Source of the DNA: an uncultured Caulobacterales bacterium
GTDB lineage: Bacteria > Pseudomonadota > Alphaproteobacteria > Caulobacterales > Caulobacteraceae
DNA: 64,000 bases
Assembly: GCA_903862425.1 (NCBI GenBank)
Contig: CAIOYC010000006.1
Span: 1-64,000 of the forward strand
Direction: 5' to 3'
Each line of letters starts with the position of its first letter. Position 1 is the first letter of the stretch. Below are positions 39,316-48,435 of this stretch, one piece after another. Made by a program: the position numbers and the translations under genes. The notes below the pieces were generated by a model. The model made no database searches. It was not told the origin of the DNA and worked only from the letters and a program-made list of their open reading frames with translations.

Positions 39316-41427
39316 CTAAACCATCCCCACCGTCTTCAGCTTCGCCTTGGGGTGGATTTCGTTCTGGCTCATGACCACGGTCTGGCCGCGGAAGCGTTCG
39401 ATGATGGAGCGGACGTAAGGGCGGATCGGGGCTGAGGTGAGCAGGACGCCGGTCTCGCCGTTCTGGGCGGCGCGGTCGAAGGCGTCGCGCACGGCGCGGA
39501 TGAACTCCTGCAGGCGCGAGGGGGCCAGGGCCAGCTGCTTGTCCTCGCCCGGTCCGATCAGCGCCTCGGCGAAGGCGTGCTCCCACTCCGGCGACAGGGA
39601 GACGATGGGCACCGCCCCGTCGTCCGAACGGTTCTGCCAGCACAGCTGCCGGGCCAGCCGGCCGCGCACATGCTCCACCAGCTGGGTGACGCCGGGGGTG
39701 TGGGCCGCCGCCTCGCCGATACCCTCCAGGATGGCGGGCAGGTCGCGGATGGAGACGCGCTCTTTCAGCAGGGCCTGCAGCACGCGCTGGACCGTGGTGG
39801 CGGAGGTGAGGGCCGGCACGGTGTCGTCCCACAGCTTCTTCTGCTCGGCGGGCAGTTCCTTCACCAGCTTCTGCAGCTCCGAATAGGAGAGCAGGTCGGA
39901 CATGTTGTCCTTCAGCACCTCGGTCAGGTGGGTGGTGAGCACGGTGGCGGGATCGACCACGGTATAGCCGCGGAAGGCCGCCTCCTCGCGCAGGCTCTCG
40001 TCCACCCAGGTAGCGGGCAGGCCGAAGGCGGGCTCCTTCGTATGCTCGCCGGGCAGCTGGATCTGGCCGCCGCGCGGGTCCATGGCCATGAGGTGGCCGG
40101 TGCGCACCTCGCCCTTGCCGGCCTCCATCTCCTTGATGACGAGGCGATAGCCCTGATTGGGCAGGCGCATGTTGTCGAGGATGCGCACGCTCGGCATCAC
40201 GAAGCCGTAGTCGGCGGCGAGGGTGCGGCGCAGGGCCTTGATCTGGTCGGTGAGCTTGCGCCCGTCCAGGTCGTTGATCAGGCCGAGCAGGCCGTAGCCG
40301 AGCTCGATCTTCACCTCGTCGATGGCCAGGGCGGTGGCGATGGGCTCCTCCTCCACCGGCTTGGCGGCGGCGTCGGCGGCGGCCGTGGCGGCGTCGGTGG
40401 CGGCGTCGCGCTGGGGCTTGTGCGCCGAGCGCCAGGCCAGGGCCCCGGCACCGAGCGAGATGGCGGCGAAGGGCAGGAGCGGCATGCCCGGCAGGATGCC
40501 CACCACGCCCGCCGCCGCCGAGACCATGCCGAGGGAGACGGGATTGGTGGCCAGTTGGCTCACCAGGGCCTTGTCGGCCGACCCCTCGACCCCGGCCTTG
40601 GAGACGAGGAAGCCCGCCGCCATGGAGATGACCAGCGCCGGCACCTGGCTGACCAGGCCCTCGCCGATGGTCAGCACCGTGTAGCTCGACGCCGCCTGGG
40701 CGAAGCTCACATGGTACTGCAGGATGCCGATCAGCATGCCGCCGACGATATTGATGCCGGTGATCATCAGCCCGGCCACCGCATCGCCGCGCACGAACTT
40801 GGAGGCGCCGTCCATGGCGCCGAAGAAGGTGCTTTCCTGCTCCAGCTCCTTGCGGCGCAGCTTCGCGCCCTTCTCGTCGATCAGGCCGCTCGACAGGTCG
40901 GCGTCGATGGCCATCTGCTTGCCGGGCATGGCGTCGAGGGTGAAGCGGGCGGCCACTTCGGCGATGCGGGTGGAGCCCTTGGTCACCACCACGAAGTTCA
41001 CCAGCACCAGGATGATGAAGATGATGACGCCGATGACGAAGTTGCCGCCCATCATCAGCTTGCCGAAGGCCTGGATGATCTGACCGGCCGGATCGCCGCC
41101 CTCGTGGCCGTGCAGCAGGATGAGGCGCGTGGAGCCCACGTTCAGGCCGAGTCGAAACAGGGTCGTGACCAGGAGCACGGTGGGGAAGGAGGTGAACTCC
41201 AGCGGCCGCTTTATCAGCACGCTGGTCATCAGGATCAGCACCGCCGCCGTCAGCGAGATGGCGATCAGCAGGTCCATCAGGATGGCGGGCAGCGGCAGGA
41301 CCAGCATCAGCACGATGCCGATGACGCCGAGCGCCAGGCCCACCTCGCCGCGCAGCAGCCATCCGCGCGCGTCGGCGAAGGACGGCAAGCCCGACAGGTT
41401 CAGGCGCGAGGGAGCGAGCTCAGCCAT
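39316..41427 (-). CDS. flhA: Flagellar type III export gate protein FlhA
   Basis: 703 aa, normal length. The N-terminal half has about eight membrane helices; the FHIPEP-like segment is visible as TVLLVTTLFRLGLNVGSTRLIL (about 100-121). The C-terminal half is the cytoplasmic ring domain that docks export substrates. Its start overlaps the stop of the beta-lactamase gene by 8 bases, so translation is probably coupled. In Caulobacter flhA directly follows flbD; here the beta-lactamase lies between them. Confidence 0.96.
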   Translation of the reverse strand: MAELAPSRLNLSGLPSFADARGWLLRGEVGLALGVIGIVLMLVLPLPAILMDLLIAISLTAAVLILMTSVLIKRPLEFTSFPTVLLVTTLFRLGLNVGSTRLILLHGHEGGDPAGQIIQAFGKLMMGGNFVIGVIIFIILVLVNFVVVTKGSTRIAEVAARFTLDAMPGKQMAIDADLSSGLIDEKGAKLRRKELEQESTFFGAMDGASKFVRGDAVAGLMITGINIVGGMLIGILQYHVSFAQAASSYTVLTIGEGLVSQVPALVISMAAGFLVSKAGVEGSADKALVSQLATNPVSLGMVSAAAGVVGILPGMPLLPFAAISLGAGALAWRSAHKPQRDAATDAATAAADAAAKPVEEEPIATALAIDEVKIELGYGLLGLINDLDGRKLTDQIKALRRTLAADYGFVMPSVRILDNMRLPNQGYRLVIKEMEAGKGEVRTGHLMAMDPRGGQIQLPGEHTKEPAFGLPATWVDESLREEAAFRGYTVVDPATVLTTHLTEVLKDNMSDLLSYSELQKLVKELPAEQKKLWDDTVPALTSATTVQRVLQALLKERVSIRDLPAILEGIGEAAAHTPGVTQLVEHVRGRLARQLCWQNRSDDGAVPIVSLSPEWEHAFAEALIGPGEDKQLALAPSRLQEFIRAVRDAFDRAAQNGETGVLLTSAPIRPYVRSIIERFRGQTVVMSQNEIHPKAKLKTVGMV

Positions 41428-42388
41428 GGATGGGCTTGCCTCGCGCCGCAGCTTGCACCTCTAGCTCAGCCATCACCGTGCGCCCGACCTCGGCCAGGAT
41501 GGCGGGCTGCGCCTTGGTGTCGATCTTGGCTTCAGTGAGAAAAGCCAGAATCAAGATCGGTTTTCGACCTGGAAGCTCGACAATGGCGATATCGTTCATT
41601 GTATCGCGGGCGTTGTTGCCCGTCTTGTCGCCGACGAGGACGCCCGACGGCAGACCGGCGCGAAGCTTGTCCTTTCCGGTCTGGCAGTTTCGCATCCAGG
41701 CGAGCCAGAGGTCGCGGGATTTCGGCTGAAGCACGGACCCTAGGATCAGGCGATGTAGGGTATAGCCCAGCACTAGCGGCATCGTCGTGTCGCGTGGATC
41801 GCCCGGCCTGCATTCGTTTAGGGTCGGCTCGTTGCGATCCAGACGGGTGTCCGGATCGCCCCACCGCCTCAAGGTCTGCGTCAGTCCTTGCGGACCGTCC
41901 ACAAGCGAAAGCAGCAGGTTGGCGGCGGTGTTGTCGCTTAGCTCCACTGCGGCGGCACAGAGTTCCCCGACCGACAACGAGCCCTTAGACAAGGCGGCTC
42001 GCGCGACCGGCGCATAGTCCAGAAGATCGGTCCTGCCGAACTTGATGTTTTGATCGAGGCGCAGCGCCCCCCGATCAACCATCTCCAGCACGGCCGGTGC
42101 AAGCAGCGCCTTGAAAATGGAGCACATGGGGAAGTGCTCTTTCATGCGATTTTGCGCGCGTGCGCCGCTTTCGATGTCCCAGCCGAGCACACCGAGCCGA
42201 CCGCCAGTGCGCGCTTCGATGAGCGACAAAGGGCCGGGCGCCGGGGGGGGCGGTGGCGGTGGCACCCCAGGCGGCGGAGGCGGCGACTCGGCGGCGGTCG
42301 GGGCAGGCATTGAATGCACTTCGCCAACCGTAAGCGCAGAGGCGCCCGCGCCGAGGATCAGGCTGCGACGTTGCAGGCTAGGCCGCAT
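41420..42388 (-). CDS. Class A serine beta-lactamase with proline-rich linker, inside the flagellar operon
   Basis: 322 aa. The signal peptide has a twin-arginine-like RRSLI (residues 7-11), then a run of prolines (about 35-53). All class A motifs are present: Ser90-Ile-Phe-Lys93 (S70xxK), Ser151-Asp-Asn153 (SDN), Glu187 in LDRNEPTLNE (E166) and Lys255-Thr-Gly257 (KTG), followed by the GDPRDTT loop. It hydrolyses beta-lactams in the periplasm; spectrum unknown. It overlaps flbD by 11 bases and flhA by 8, so it is expressed with the flagellar genes. The Ile replacing Thr71 is unusual. Confidence 0.93.
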   Translation of the reverse strand: MRPSLQRRSLILGAGASALTVGEVHSMPAPTAAESPPPPPGVPPPPPPPAPGPLSLIEARTGGRLGVLGWDIESGARAQNRMKEHFPMCSIFKALLAPAVLEMVDRGALRLDQNIKFGRTDLLDYAPVARAALSKGSLSVGELCAAAVELSDNTAANLLLSLVDGPQGLTQTLRRWGDPDTRLDRNEPTLNECRPGDPRDTTMPLVLGYTLHRLILGSVLQPKSRDLWLAWMRNCQTGKDKLRAGLPSGVLVGDKTGNNARDTMNDIAIVELPGRKPILILAFLTEAKIDTKAQPAILAEVGRTVMAELEVQAAARGKPIHG

Positions 42389-43787
42389 AGGCTCCGCCGA
42401 CGCCGGCTTGGGGAGGCGTCACGGCGACGCCGGCGTCGGAATATTCCTTCAGCTTGTTGCGCAGGGTACGGATGGAGATGCCGAGAATGTTGGCCGCGTG
42501 GGTGCGGTTGCCGAAGCAGTGGCCGAGGGTGTCGAGGATCAGTTGCTGCTCCATCTGCGCCACGGTCTGGCCGACGAAGGCGCGCATGGCCGCATCCGCC
42601 GCGCTCGCCGCAACGGAGGCCACGCCCCCTGAGGCGCCATAGGGGGCGGACGCCCTGCCCACCAGGGCGTCGCCCGAGCCGAGCAGCTGGCCATCGGGCA
42701 GGCGGATGGCGTCCTCCTCGATCTCCGTGCCGGTGGCCAGCAGCACCGCGCGGTGCATGGCGTTCTCCAGCTCGCGCACATTGCCCGACCAGCGATGGCC
42801 CACGAGGCGCCGCTTGGCCTCTTCACCGATCTTGCGCTGCGGAACGCCGTTGGCGATCGCATATTTCTTCACGAAATACTCGGACAGGGCGACGATATCG
42901 CCGGGCCGCTCGCGCAGGGGTGGCAGCTTCAGGTTCACCACATTCAGGCGATAGAGCAGGTCCTCGCGGAACACGCCCTCGCGCACGGCCTGGGATAGAT
43001 CGCGGTTGGAGGTGGCGATGATGCGGATGTCCACCTTCACCGGCTTGGAGCCGCCCACCCGATCGATCTCGCGCTCCTGCAGGGCGCGCAGCAGCTTGGC
43101 CTGCAGGCGCACATCCATTTCGGAGATTTCGTCGAGCAGGAGGGTGCCGCCGTCGGCCTCCTCGAACTTGCCGACCCGCCGGGCGAGGGCGCCGGTGAAG
43201 GCGCCCTTCTCGTGCCCGAACAGCTCGGATTCCAGCAGGTTCTCCGGGATGGCGGCGCAGTTGACGCTGATGAAGGGCTTTTCGGCGCGGCGGGATTTGC
43301 GGTGGACGTATCGGGCCATCACCTCCTTGCCGACGCCGCTCTCGCCGGTGATCAGGATCGAGGCCTCGGACTTGGAGACCTGGTCGGCGAGGGAGAGGAC
43401 CCCCTGCATGGCCGGGTCGCGGGTGACCAGCGGCCGGTCGTCGTCGGAGACGGCGGCCAGCACGGCGGCGATCAGTTCGGCCTCGGGCGGCAGGGGGATG
43501 AACTCCTTGGCCCCCTGGCGGATGGCGTCGGCCGCCTTGCGCGGATCGGCGCCCACGCCGCAGGCCACGATGGGCACGCGGATACGCTCCTGCTCGTTGG
43601 CGGCGATGAGGGCGGCGATGTCGAGCTCATAGTCGACCATCATCAGGTCCGCCCCCTGCCCTGCGCGCAGGGCATGGGTGGCCTGGTCGATGTTCTCCAC
43701 GTGCGCCACCTTGGCGCCGGTGGCCATCGCCATCTTCACCGCCGTGGCCAGTTGGCCGCTCAGTCTTCCGACCACAAGAAGTCGCAT
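42378..43787 (-). CDS. flbD: Sigma-54-dependent flagellar transcription activator FlbD
   Basis: 469 aa. The N-terminal receiver-like domain (1-115) is degenerate. The AAA+ domain has Walker A GESGVGKE (148-155), the sigma-54 contact loop GAFTGA (195-200) and a GGTLLLDEISEMD Walker B. The C-terminal Fis-type helix-turn-helix recognises ftr sites (NRTHAANILGISIRTLRNKL). In Caulobacter it switches on late flagellar genes and represses fliF. GAAGGAG precedes its ATG. Likely acts at the promoters at 53131 and 53280. Confidence 0.95.
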   Translation of the reverse strand: MRLLVVGRLSGQLATAVKMAMATGAKVAHVENIDQATHALRAGQGADLMMVDYELDIAALIAANEQERIRVPIVACGVGADPRKAADAIRQGAKEFIPLPPEAELIAAVLAAVSDDDRPLVTRDPAMQGVLSLADQVSKSEASILITGESGVGKEVMARYVHRKSRRAEKPFISVNCAAIPENLLESELFGHEKGAFTGALARRVGKFEEADGGTLLLDEISEMDVRLQAKLLRALQEREIDRVGGSKPVKVDIRIIATSNRDLSQAVREGVFREDLLYRLNVVNLKLPPLRERPGDIVALSEYFVKKYAIANGVPQRKIGEEAKRRLVGHRWSGNVRELENAMHRAVLLATGTEIEEDAIRLPDGQLLGSGDALVGRASAPYGASGGVASVAASAADAAMRAFVGQTVAQMEQQLILDTLGHCFGNRTHAANILGISIRTLRNKLKEYSDAGVAVTPPQAGVGGAYAA

Positions 43788-43810
43788 GGTCTATCTCCTT
43801 CGGACGCGGC

Positions 43811-44143
43811 CTAGGCCTGGCCGTCGCCGTCCTTGATGATTTCAGTCATGGTCACGCCCAGCCGTTCGTCGACGATGACGACCTCGCCGCGCGCCACCAG
43901 GCGGTTGTTCACATAGATGTCGATCGCCTCGCCGACCTTGCGGTCGAGCTCCAGGATCGATCCGGAGCCGAGCTTCAGCAGCTGGGCCACCGACATGCTG
44001 GCCTTGCCGAGCACGGCGGAGATGCTCACCGGCACGTCGAAGACGGGCGTCAGGTCGGTGGCGATCTTGTTTTCTTCTGTCTCACCGAGGGCGACCAGGG
44101 CGGAGGACGGGCCGAACTCGTCGAGCGGCAGGGCATCGCTCAT
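43811..44143 (-). CDS. fliN: Flagellar motor switch protein FliN
   Basis: 110 aa SpoA-domain protein of the C-ring. The segment VPVSISAVLGKASMSVAQLLKLGSG then SILELDRKVGEAIDIYVNNRLVARGEVV is diagnostic. Overlaps the end of flbE (ATGA) and is followed 23 bases later by flbD. Confidence 0.96.
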   Translation of the reverse strand: MSDALPLDEFGPSSALVALGETEENKIATDLTPVFDVPVSISAVLGKASMSVAQLLKLGSGSILELDRKVGEAIDIYVNNRLVARGEVVIVDERLGVTMTEIIKDGDGQA

Positions 44144-44802
44144 GGCATGTCTCCAGAGGGCGGAATGGGTTCGGCGTGCAGGCCCTCGGCGGCGAGGGCC
44201 GCGGTGAGTGCCGTCTCGATACGGGCGGCGGCGGCGGCGGGGTCGAACTCGGCCCGACCATCGCCCCAGTCGAATACGAAGGCGGCGGCCTTCATGCCCG
44301 GCTCGGCCTTCAGCACGACCTGGCCGGGATAGCCGGCGGCTTCTCCGGCCCGGCTGAGGTCGGCCTGCAGGCGCTCGGCGTCGGCGGTGGCGCAGCGGAC
44401 GATCAGGCGCGGCACCGCATCCACCTCTCGCGCCATGGCTTCGAGCGCGGCCTCGACCGGGGCGTGGGGGAAACGGTCCAGCGAGGCGTCGGCGATCTTG
44501 CGTGCGGCGGTGAGGGCCAGCTGCGCCGAGCCGGCGCGGTGCTCGTGCGCCACGGTGGTCAGGGCGCCGAGGGCACGGCGGATCAGACCGGCGGCGTCGC
44601 TCAGGGCGGCGGCCGACTGGCGTTCGGCTTCGGCGTGGGTGGCGCGCTCTCCGGCGGCGAAGGCTTCGGTGCGGATCGCCTCCACCTCCTCGTGGGTGAA
44701 GGTGCGCTTGGGCCGGACCGGCGCGATCACACGCTCGCCATCGAACACGGTGTCGAAGGTGAAGGGACGGGAGGCGGAGCCCGTTGTCTGGAAGGCGGAC
44801 AT
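44140..44802 (-). CDS. flbE: Flagellar assembly protein FliH/FlbE
   Basis: 220 aa. The N-terminus is FliH-like; a long charged helical segment runs from residues 45 to 110, and the conserved C-terminal beta/alpha domain carries DWGDGRAEFDPAAAAARIE (about 182-200), a feature of FliH and related type III ATPase regulators. It occupies the position of flbE in the Caulobacter fliF operon. Coupled to fliG (TGATG) and fliN. Confidence 0.85.
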   Translation of the reverse strand: MSAFQTTGSASRPFTFDTVFDGERVIAPVRPKRTFTHEEVEAIRTEAFAAGERATHAEAERQSAAALSDAAGLIRRALGALTTVAHEHRAGSAQLALTAARKIADASLDRFPHAPVEAALEAMAREVDAVPRLIVRCATADAERLQADLSRAGEAAGYPGQVVLKAEPGMKAAAFVFDWGDGRAEFDPAAAAARIETALTAALAAEGLHAEPIPPSGDMP

Positions 44803-45839
44803 CAGTAGATCAACTCGTCATCGCCGCCGGAACCGGCCAGCATGATCTCGCCCTTGGCGGCCAGGTCCTTGGCGACCTGCACCATGGTCATCTGCGCCTG
44901 GTCCACGTCCTTCAGACGCACGGGGCCCATGGAATCCATGTCCTCGCGCATGATCTTGGCGGCGCGCTCGGACATGTTGGAAAAGAACATTTCGCGCAGG
45001 CCATCGGAGGCGCCCTTGAGCGCCAGGCCGAGCTGGGTCTTCTCCACGGCGCGCAGCAGGGTCTGCACCCCGCCCGGGTCAAGCTTGTTCAGGTCTTCGA
45101 ACACGAACATCAGCGCGCGGATGCGCTCGGCCGCCTCGCGGTTGCGCTCCTCCAGGGCGGCGACGAAGCGGCCCTCGGTCTGGCGGTCGAAGTTGTTGAA
45201 GATGTCCGCCATCATCTCGTGGCTGTCGCGCTTGGACGTGCGCGCCAGATTGGACATGAACTCGGTGCGCAGGGTCTGTTCGATCTTGTCGAGGATTTCG
45301 CGCTGCACCGGCTCCATGCGCAGCATGCGCTGCACGCACTCGAGGGCAAAGTCCTCCGGCAGGGCGGAGAGCACCCGTGCGGCGTGCTCGGCCTTGATCT
45401 TGGACAGCACCACCGCGACGGTCTGCGGGTATTCGTTCTTCAGGTAGTTGGCGAGCACCGCCTCGTTCACATTGGCGAGCTTGTCCCACATGGTGCGGCC
45501 TGCGGGACCGCGGATCTCCTCCATCAGGCCTTCGACCTTGTCGTGCGGCATGATGGCGGAGAGCAGGCGCTGGGTGCCCTCGAACGAACCCATGATGGCG
45601 CCGGTGCCGCTCATGCCGGACACGAACTCCAGCAGGATCTGCTCCACCGCCGTCGCGGAAATGGTGCCCAGCGAGGACATGGCCTGGGAGATCTCCTTGA
45701 TCTCCTCGTCGTCCAGCTGGCTCCAGATCTGGGTGTGGTCCTCGCCGAGCGCGAGCAGGATCACGGCCGCCTTTTCCGGGCCGGTGAGCTTGTTGGGGTC
45801 TTCGACCGCCGGCTTCTTTCGGGCGATAAGCGTGGCCAT
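44802..45839 (-). CDS. fliG: Flagellar motor switch protein FliG
   Basis: 345 aa, normal length. N-terminal FliF-binding domain with [12 protein letters not shown]; middle domain with the EHPQ-like motif region ([14 protein letters not shown], about residue 145); C-terminal torque helix with charged residues contacting MotA (about 280-325). The start overlaps the fliF stop by one base. Confidence 0.97.
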   Translation of the reverse strand: MATLIARKKPAVEDPNKLTGPEKAAVILLALGEDHTQIWSQLDDEEIKEISQAMSSLGTISATAVEQILLEFVSGMSGTGAIMGSFEGTQRLLSAIMPHDKVEGLMEEIRGPAGRTMWDKLANVNEAVLANYLKNEYPQTVAVVLSKIKAEHAARVLSALPEDFALECVQRMLRMEPVQREILDKIEQTLRTEFMSNLARTSKRDSHEMMADIFNNFDRQTEGRFVAALEERNREAAERIRALMFVFEDLNKLDPGGVQTLLRAVEKTQLGLALKGASDGLREMFFSNMSERAAKIMREDMDSMGPVRLKDVDQAQMTMVQVAKDLAAKGEIMLAGSGGDDELIY

Positions 45840-47488
45840 TACGCTTCGTGCAGCCAGCTGCGGATGATCGAGACCGATTCATCCGGGTGCTTCTCGACGA
45901 AGTCCGCCACCTTCTTGACCGAGGACATCCTGACCTGGCCCTCGATGCGCGAGATATCGAGCCCGCCGTCGTCGGGGCCGGAGAGCAGGGCCTGGCCGGC
46001 TGCGCCGCCCGCGTGAGATCCACCGCCGCCGCTCGCCGAGGCCAGGGCCAGCTGTCCGCCGCCGCCCGGCAGGGCCGCGAAACCCGATCCCCCGCCGGCG
46101 CCTGCACCGCCTGCCCCCGTGGCGCCCTTCATCATGGGTCGCCCGACGAAGAAGATCATCAGCGCCGCCACCACCAGCATCACGCCGAGCTCGGCGAAGC
46201 GCAGGATGGAATTATTGTCGAGGCTGAAAGGCGAGGAGGCCGCCGCGCCGCCATCGACGCCGTCCGCCGGTTGGAAGCGGACATTGATCACCTTCACCAC
46301 GTCGCCGCGCTTGTCGTCGGCGCCGACGGCCGAACGGACCAGCTGCTCGAGCTTGGCCATCTCGTCGGCGGTGCGAGGCGTGTAGGCGCCGGGCTTGCCC
46401 TTGACCGCCGGGCCGTTGACCCCGTCCACGGCCACGGAGACCGAAAGCTTCTTGATCGTGCCCGGCTCGTTCACCGTGGTGGTGACGGTCTTGCCGATCT
46501 CGTAATTGGTCACCTCGTCGTTGCCGTTGGTGGAGTTGGCGGTGTCGAGGGCCGCGCCCGGCGTGGCGCCGGGGATGTTGTTGGCGGCGGAGACCGTGTT
46601 CGACCCGCCCGGCTTCTGCTCCTTGGTGGCGTTGGTGGAGGTGCGGGTGGAACGAACCACCTGGCCGTCCGGATCGTACTTCTCTTCCTGGGTCGTGACG
46701 TGGGCGGTATCCACGTCCGCGTGGACGGTGATACGCGCCTTGCCGGGACCGACCACGCCCTCGACCAGATCCTTGACCTGCTTCTTGATCCGTTCCTCCA
46801 CGTCGTTGTGCGCCGCGTCGCCGCCGGCAGAGGCGGAGGCGTCGTCGAGGCCGGCCAGCAGGTCGCCGGTCTGATCGGTGACGGCGACGCGCTCCGGCTT
46901 CATGCCGGAGACGCTGGCGGCGACCATGTTACGGATGGCGCGCACCTGATCGACGCCCATGCGCCGCGCGCCGGTCTCGATCATCACCGCGGCGGAGGGG
47001 GTCTCGGCGTCCTGCTCGAACAGCTGCTTCTTGGGGATGTTCAGGGCCACGCGGGCGGACTGGACGCCATTGATGGAGCGGATGGTGCGGGCGAGCTCGC
47101 CCTCCGTGGCCCGCTTCATGTTGAGGTTCTGGACGAAGTCGGTCTGGCCGAGCGCCGGGGCATTGTCGAAGATCTCGTAGCCGACCGAACCGGAGGTCAC
47201 GAGCCCCTTGCCTGCGACCATCAGGCGGGCGTTGGCGACCTTGTCGCGATCCACCATGATGGTGGTGCCGTCGCCCTTTTCCTCATGCTTGATCCCCGCC
47301 GCATCGAGCGCCGTGGCGACCTGCGAAGCCTCCTTGGGGTCGAGATTGGAATAGAGCAGCGACATGGTCGGCGTGCCGACGCGCAGCAGCACGGCCGCCA
47401 GCACGGCCGCGAGGCCTGCCGCGCCGCCGAGGATCGCGGCCAGACGGCCGATCCCAAAGCCCTGAAGCGTCCTAAGCAGGCCTTCCAC
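45839..47488 (-). CDS. fliF: Flagellar MS-ring protein FliF
   Basis: 549 aa. First TM at about 16-36 ([20 protein letters not shown]), YscJ/FliF ring-building motifs ([25 protein letters not shown], then [10 protein letters not shown]), second TM at about 430-450, and the C-terminal FliG-binding tail [18 protein letters not shown] Gly-rich stretch of about 50 residues precedes the tail. First gene of the operon; in Caulobacter its promoter is CtrA-activated. Confidence 0.97.
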   Translation of the reverse strand: MEGLLRTLQGFGIGRLAAILGGAAGLAAVLAAVLLRVGTPTMSLLYSNLDPKEASQVATALDAAGIKHEEKGDGTTIMVDRDKVANARLMVAGKGLVTSGSVGYEIFDNAPALGQTDFVQNLNMKRATEGELARTIRSINGVQSARVALNIPKKQLFEQDAETPSAAVMIETGARRMGVDQVRAIRNMVAASVSGMKPERVAVTDQTGDLLAGLDDASASAGGDAAHNDVEERIKKQVKDLVEGVVGPGKARITVHADVDTAHVTTQEEKYDPDGQVVRSTRTSTNATKEQKPGGSNTVSAANNIPGATPGAALDTANSTNGNDEVTNYEIGKTVTTTVNEPGTIKKLSVSVAVDGVNGPAVKGKPGAYTPRTADEMAKLEQLVRSAVGADDKRGDVVKVINVRFQPADGVDGGAAASSPFSLDNNSILRFAELGVMLVVAALMIFFVGRPMMKGATGAGGAGAGGGSGFAALPGGGGQLALASASGGGGSHAGGAAGQALLSGPDDGGLDISRIEGQVRMSSVKKVADFVEKHPDESVSIIRSWLHEA

Positions 47489-47554
47489 GCACCTTCACCC
47501 CTTGGCCGGCCGATACTCGGCGCGGTCACTGGGCAAGAATTACCGATCGCATGG

Positions 47555-47579
47555 TAAATGAGGCCTTAACCCCGTTAAC
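47555..47579. promoter_or_regulatory. Possible CtrA boxes upstream of fliF
   Basis: TTAAC at 47566 and 47575 (spacing TTAA-N5-TTAAC) and TAAA-N7-TTAAC from 47556. The Caulobacter CtrA consensus is TTAA-N7-TTAAC, so spacing or one base is off in each reading. Location about 70-90 bases before fliF fits a class II flagellar promoter. Confidence 0.35.
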
Positions 47580-47657
47580 AATTGCCGCGATGCTCATGTC
47601 ATGCGCCGGCGGCAACCGCGTATCGCGCGAGGCGTTGCCCGCTCGGGAGGACGTTTC

Positions 47658-47906
47658 ATGGTCGAGCCGCTACCGGACGCCGAGCAGACGGTGCGCTCGC
47701 ACGACGACACATCCAGAGGCGCCATGACGCAGGGTGGTCGGCGCCGGCGCACCACCATCGGCTGGTGGGTGTTGGCCGCCCTCCTGCTGATCGGCGCGGC
47801 GGTCGCAGGCTTTCACCTGATCCCGTCCCGACAACAACAGGGCGTGAGCGTCAGTTCGCCCGGCGACGGCCCGGCGGCCGCGCCCGCCGCTCCCGCGCGG
47901 CCCTAG
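47658..47906 (+). CDS. Small single-pass membrane protein
   Basis: 82 aa. Basic cytoplasmic N-terminus (GGRRRRTT), one TM helix at about 35-56 (WWVLAALLLIGAAVAGFHLI), then a short Ala/Pro-rich tail. GGGAGGAC precedes the ATG at 47658. Divergent from fliF and convergent with sciP. Function unknown. Confidence 0.65.
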   Translation: MVEPLPDAEQTVRSHDDTSRGAMTQGGRRRRTTIGWWVLAALLLIGAAVAGFHLIPSRQQQGVSVSSPGDGPAAAPAAPARP

Positions 47907-47915
47907 AACGGCGAC

Positions 47916-47944
47916 GGCCGCGCCCCGGGGTGTGGGACGCGGCC
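47916..47944. terminator. GC-rich hairpin after the small membrane protein gene
   Basis: GGCCGCG (47916-47922) pairs with CGCGGCC (47938-47944), extended inside by CCCC/GGG. Placed between the convergent small gene and sciP; no T-run follows. Confidence 0.4.
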
Positions 47945-47984
47945 GCGCGTTCTACCTAAAGCGACTGAGCCAGGCGGTTTAAGC

Positions 47985-48272
47985 CTAGCGGTATTGCTGG
48001 ATGCGCGTGGTGCGCAGCCCGGCAAGGCCGTGAGCGTCGATCGCCACCTGCCAGCCACCGAATTCCTCGGTGGTCAGCCGGTAACGTTCGCAGGCCTCGT
48101 CGAAGCTGAGCAAGCCTCCACGCACCGCCGCCACCACCTCAGCCTTACGCCGGATGACCCAGCGCTGGGTGTTGGCCGGCGGCAAGTCAGCCAGCGTCAA
48201 TGGCGTTCCGGTCGGACCGATCACGTACTTCTCGCCCCTGTTGTTCAGTCGCTGCGGCTGCTGCTGCAACAT
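47985..48272 (-). CDS. sciP: CtrA inhibitor SciP (DUF1153)
   Basis: 95 aa. The block RGEKYVIGPTGTPLTLADLP, then PPANTQRWVIRRKAEVVAAV, is the DUF1153/SciP helix-turn-helix. In Caulobacter SciP binds DNA-bound CtrA and shuts down CtrA-dependent genes, including flagellar ones, at the swarmer stage. Its position between flgE and fliF is the same as in Caulobacter. High confidence from the motif alone. Confidence 0.92.
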   Translation of the reverse strand: MLQQQPQRLNNRGEKYVIGPTGTPLTLADLPPANTQRWVIRRKAEVVAAVRGGLLSFDEACERYRLTTEEFGGWQVAIDAHGLAGLRTTRIQQYR

Positions 48273-48395
48273 GGCTGTAAGCCTTTCCCATCTCCAACGA
48301 TGGTCAGACTAGCGCAAGCGGCATAACAGCGACTTAATTGCGTTAGTAAATATTGTGTAATCACGAGCGTCTCATTCCGATACACTTAAGTTTTA

Positions 48396-48410
48396 TTGAG
48401 TTAAACTCAA
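48396..48410. terminator. AT-rich inverted repeat after flgE
   Basis: TTGAG-TTAAA-CTCAA, a short palindrome about 26 bases beyond the flgE stop in an AT-rich stretch of 48330-48435. Could end the flgE transcript or be part of the sciP promoter region (it contains TTAA-N7-TAAA). Confidence 0.3.
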
Positions 48411-48435
48411 GTAAAAGGAATTACTCAATCGTGAA

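Noticed and set aside
39305-41362. A 685-codon frame on the same strand as flhA but in another frame
   Set aside because: Composition is a high-GC shadow (Arg/Ala/Gly only); flhA in the overlapping frame has full family similarity.
39577-41538. A 653-codon plus-strand frame antisense to flhA
   Set aside because: His/Gln/Gly/Asp-rich low-complexity translation typical of antisense frames in GC-rich genes; no start signal or motif.
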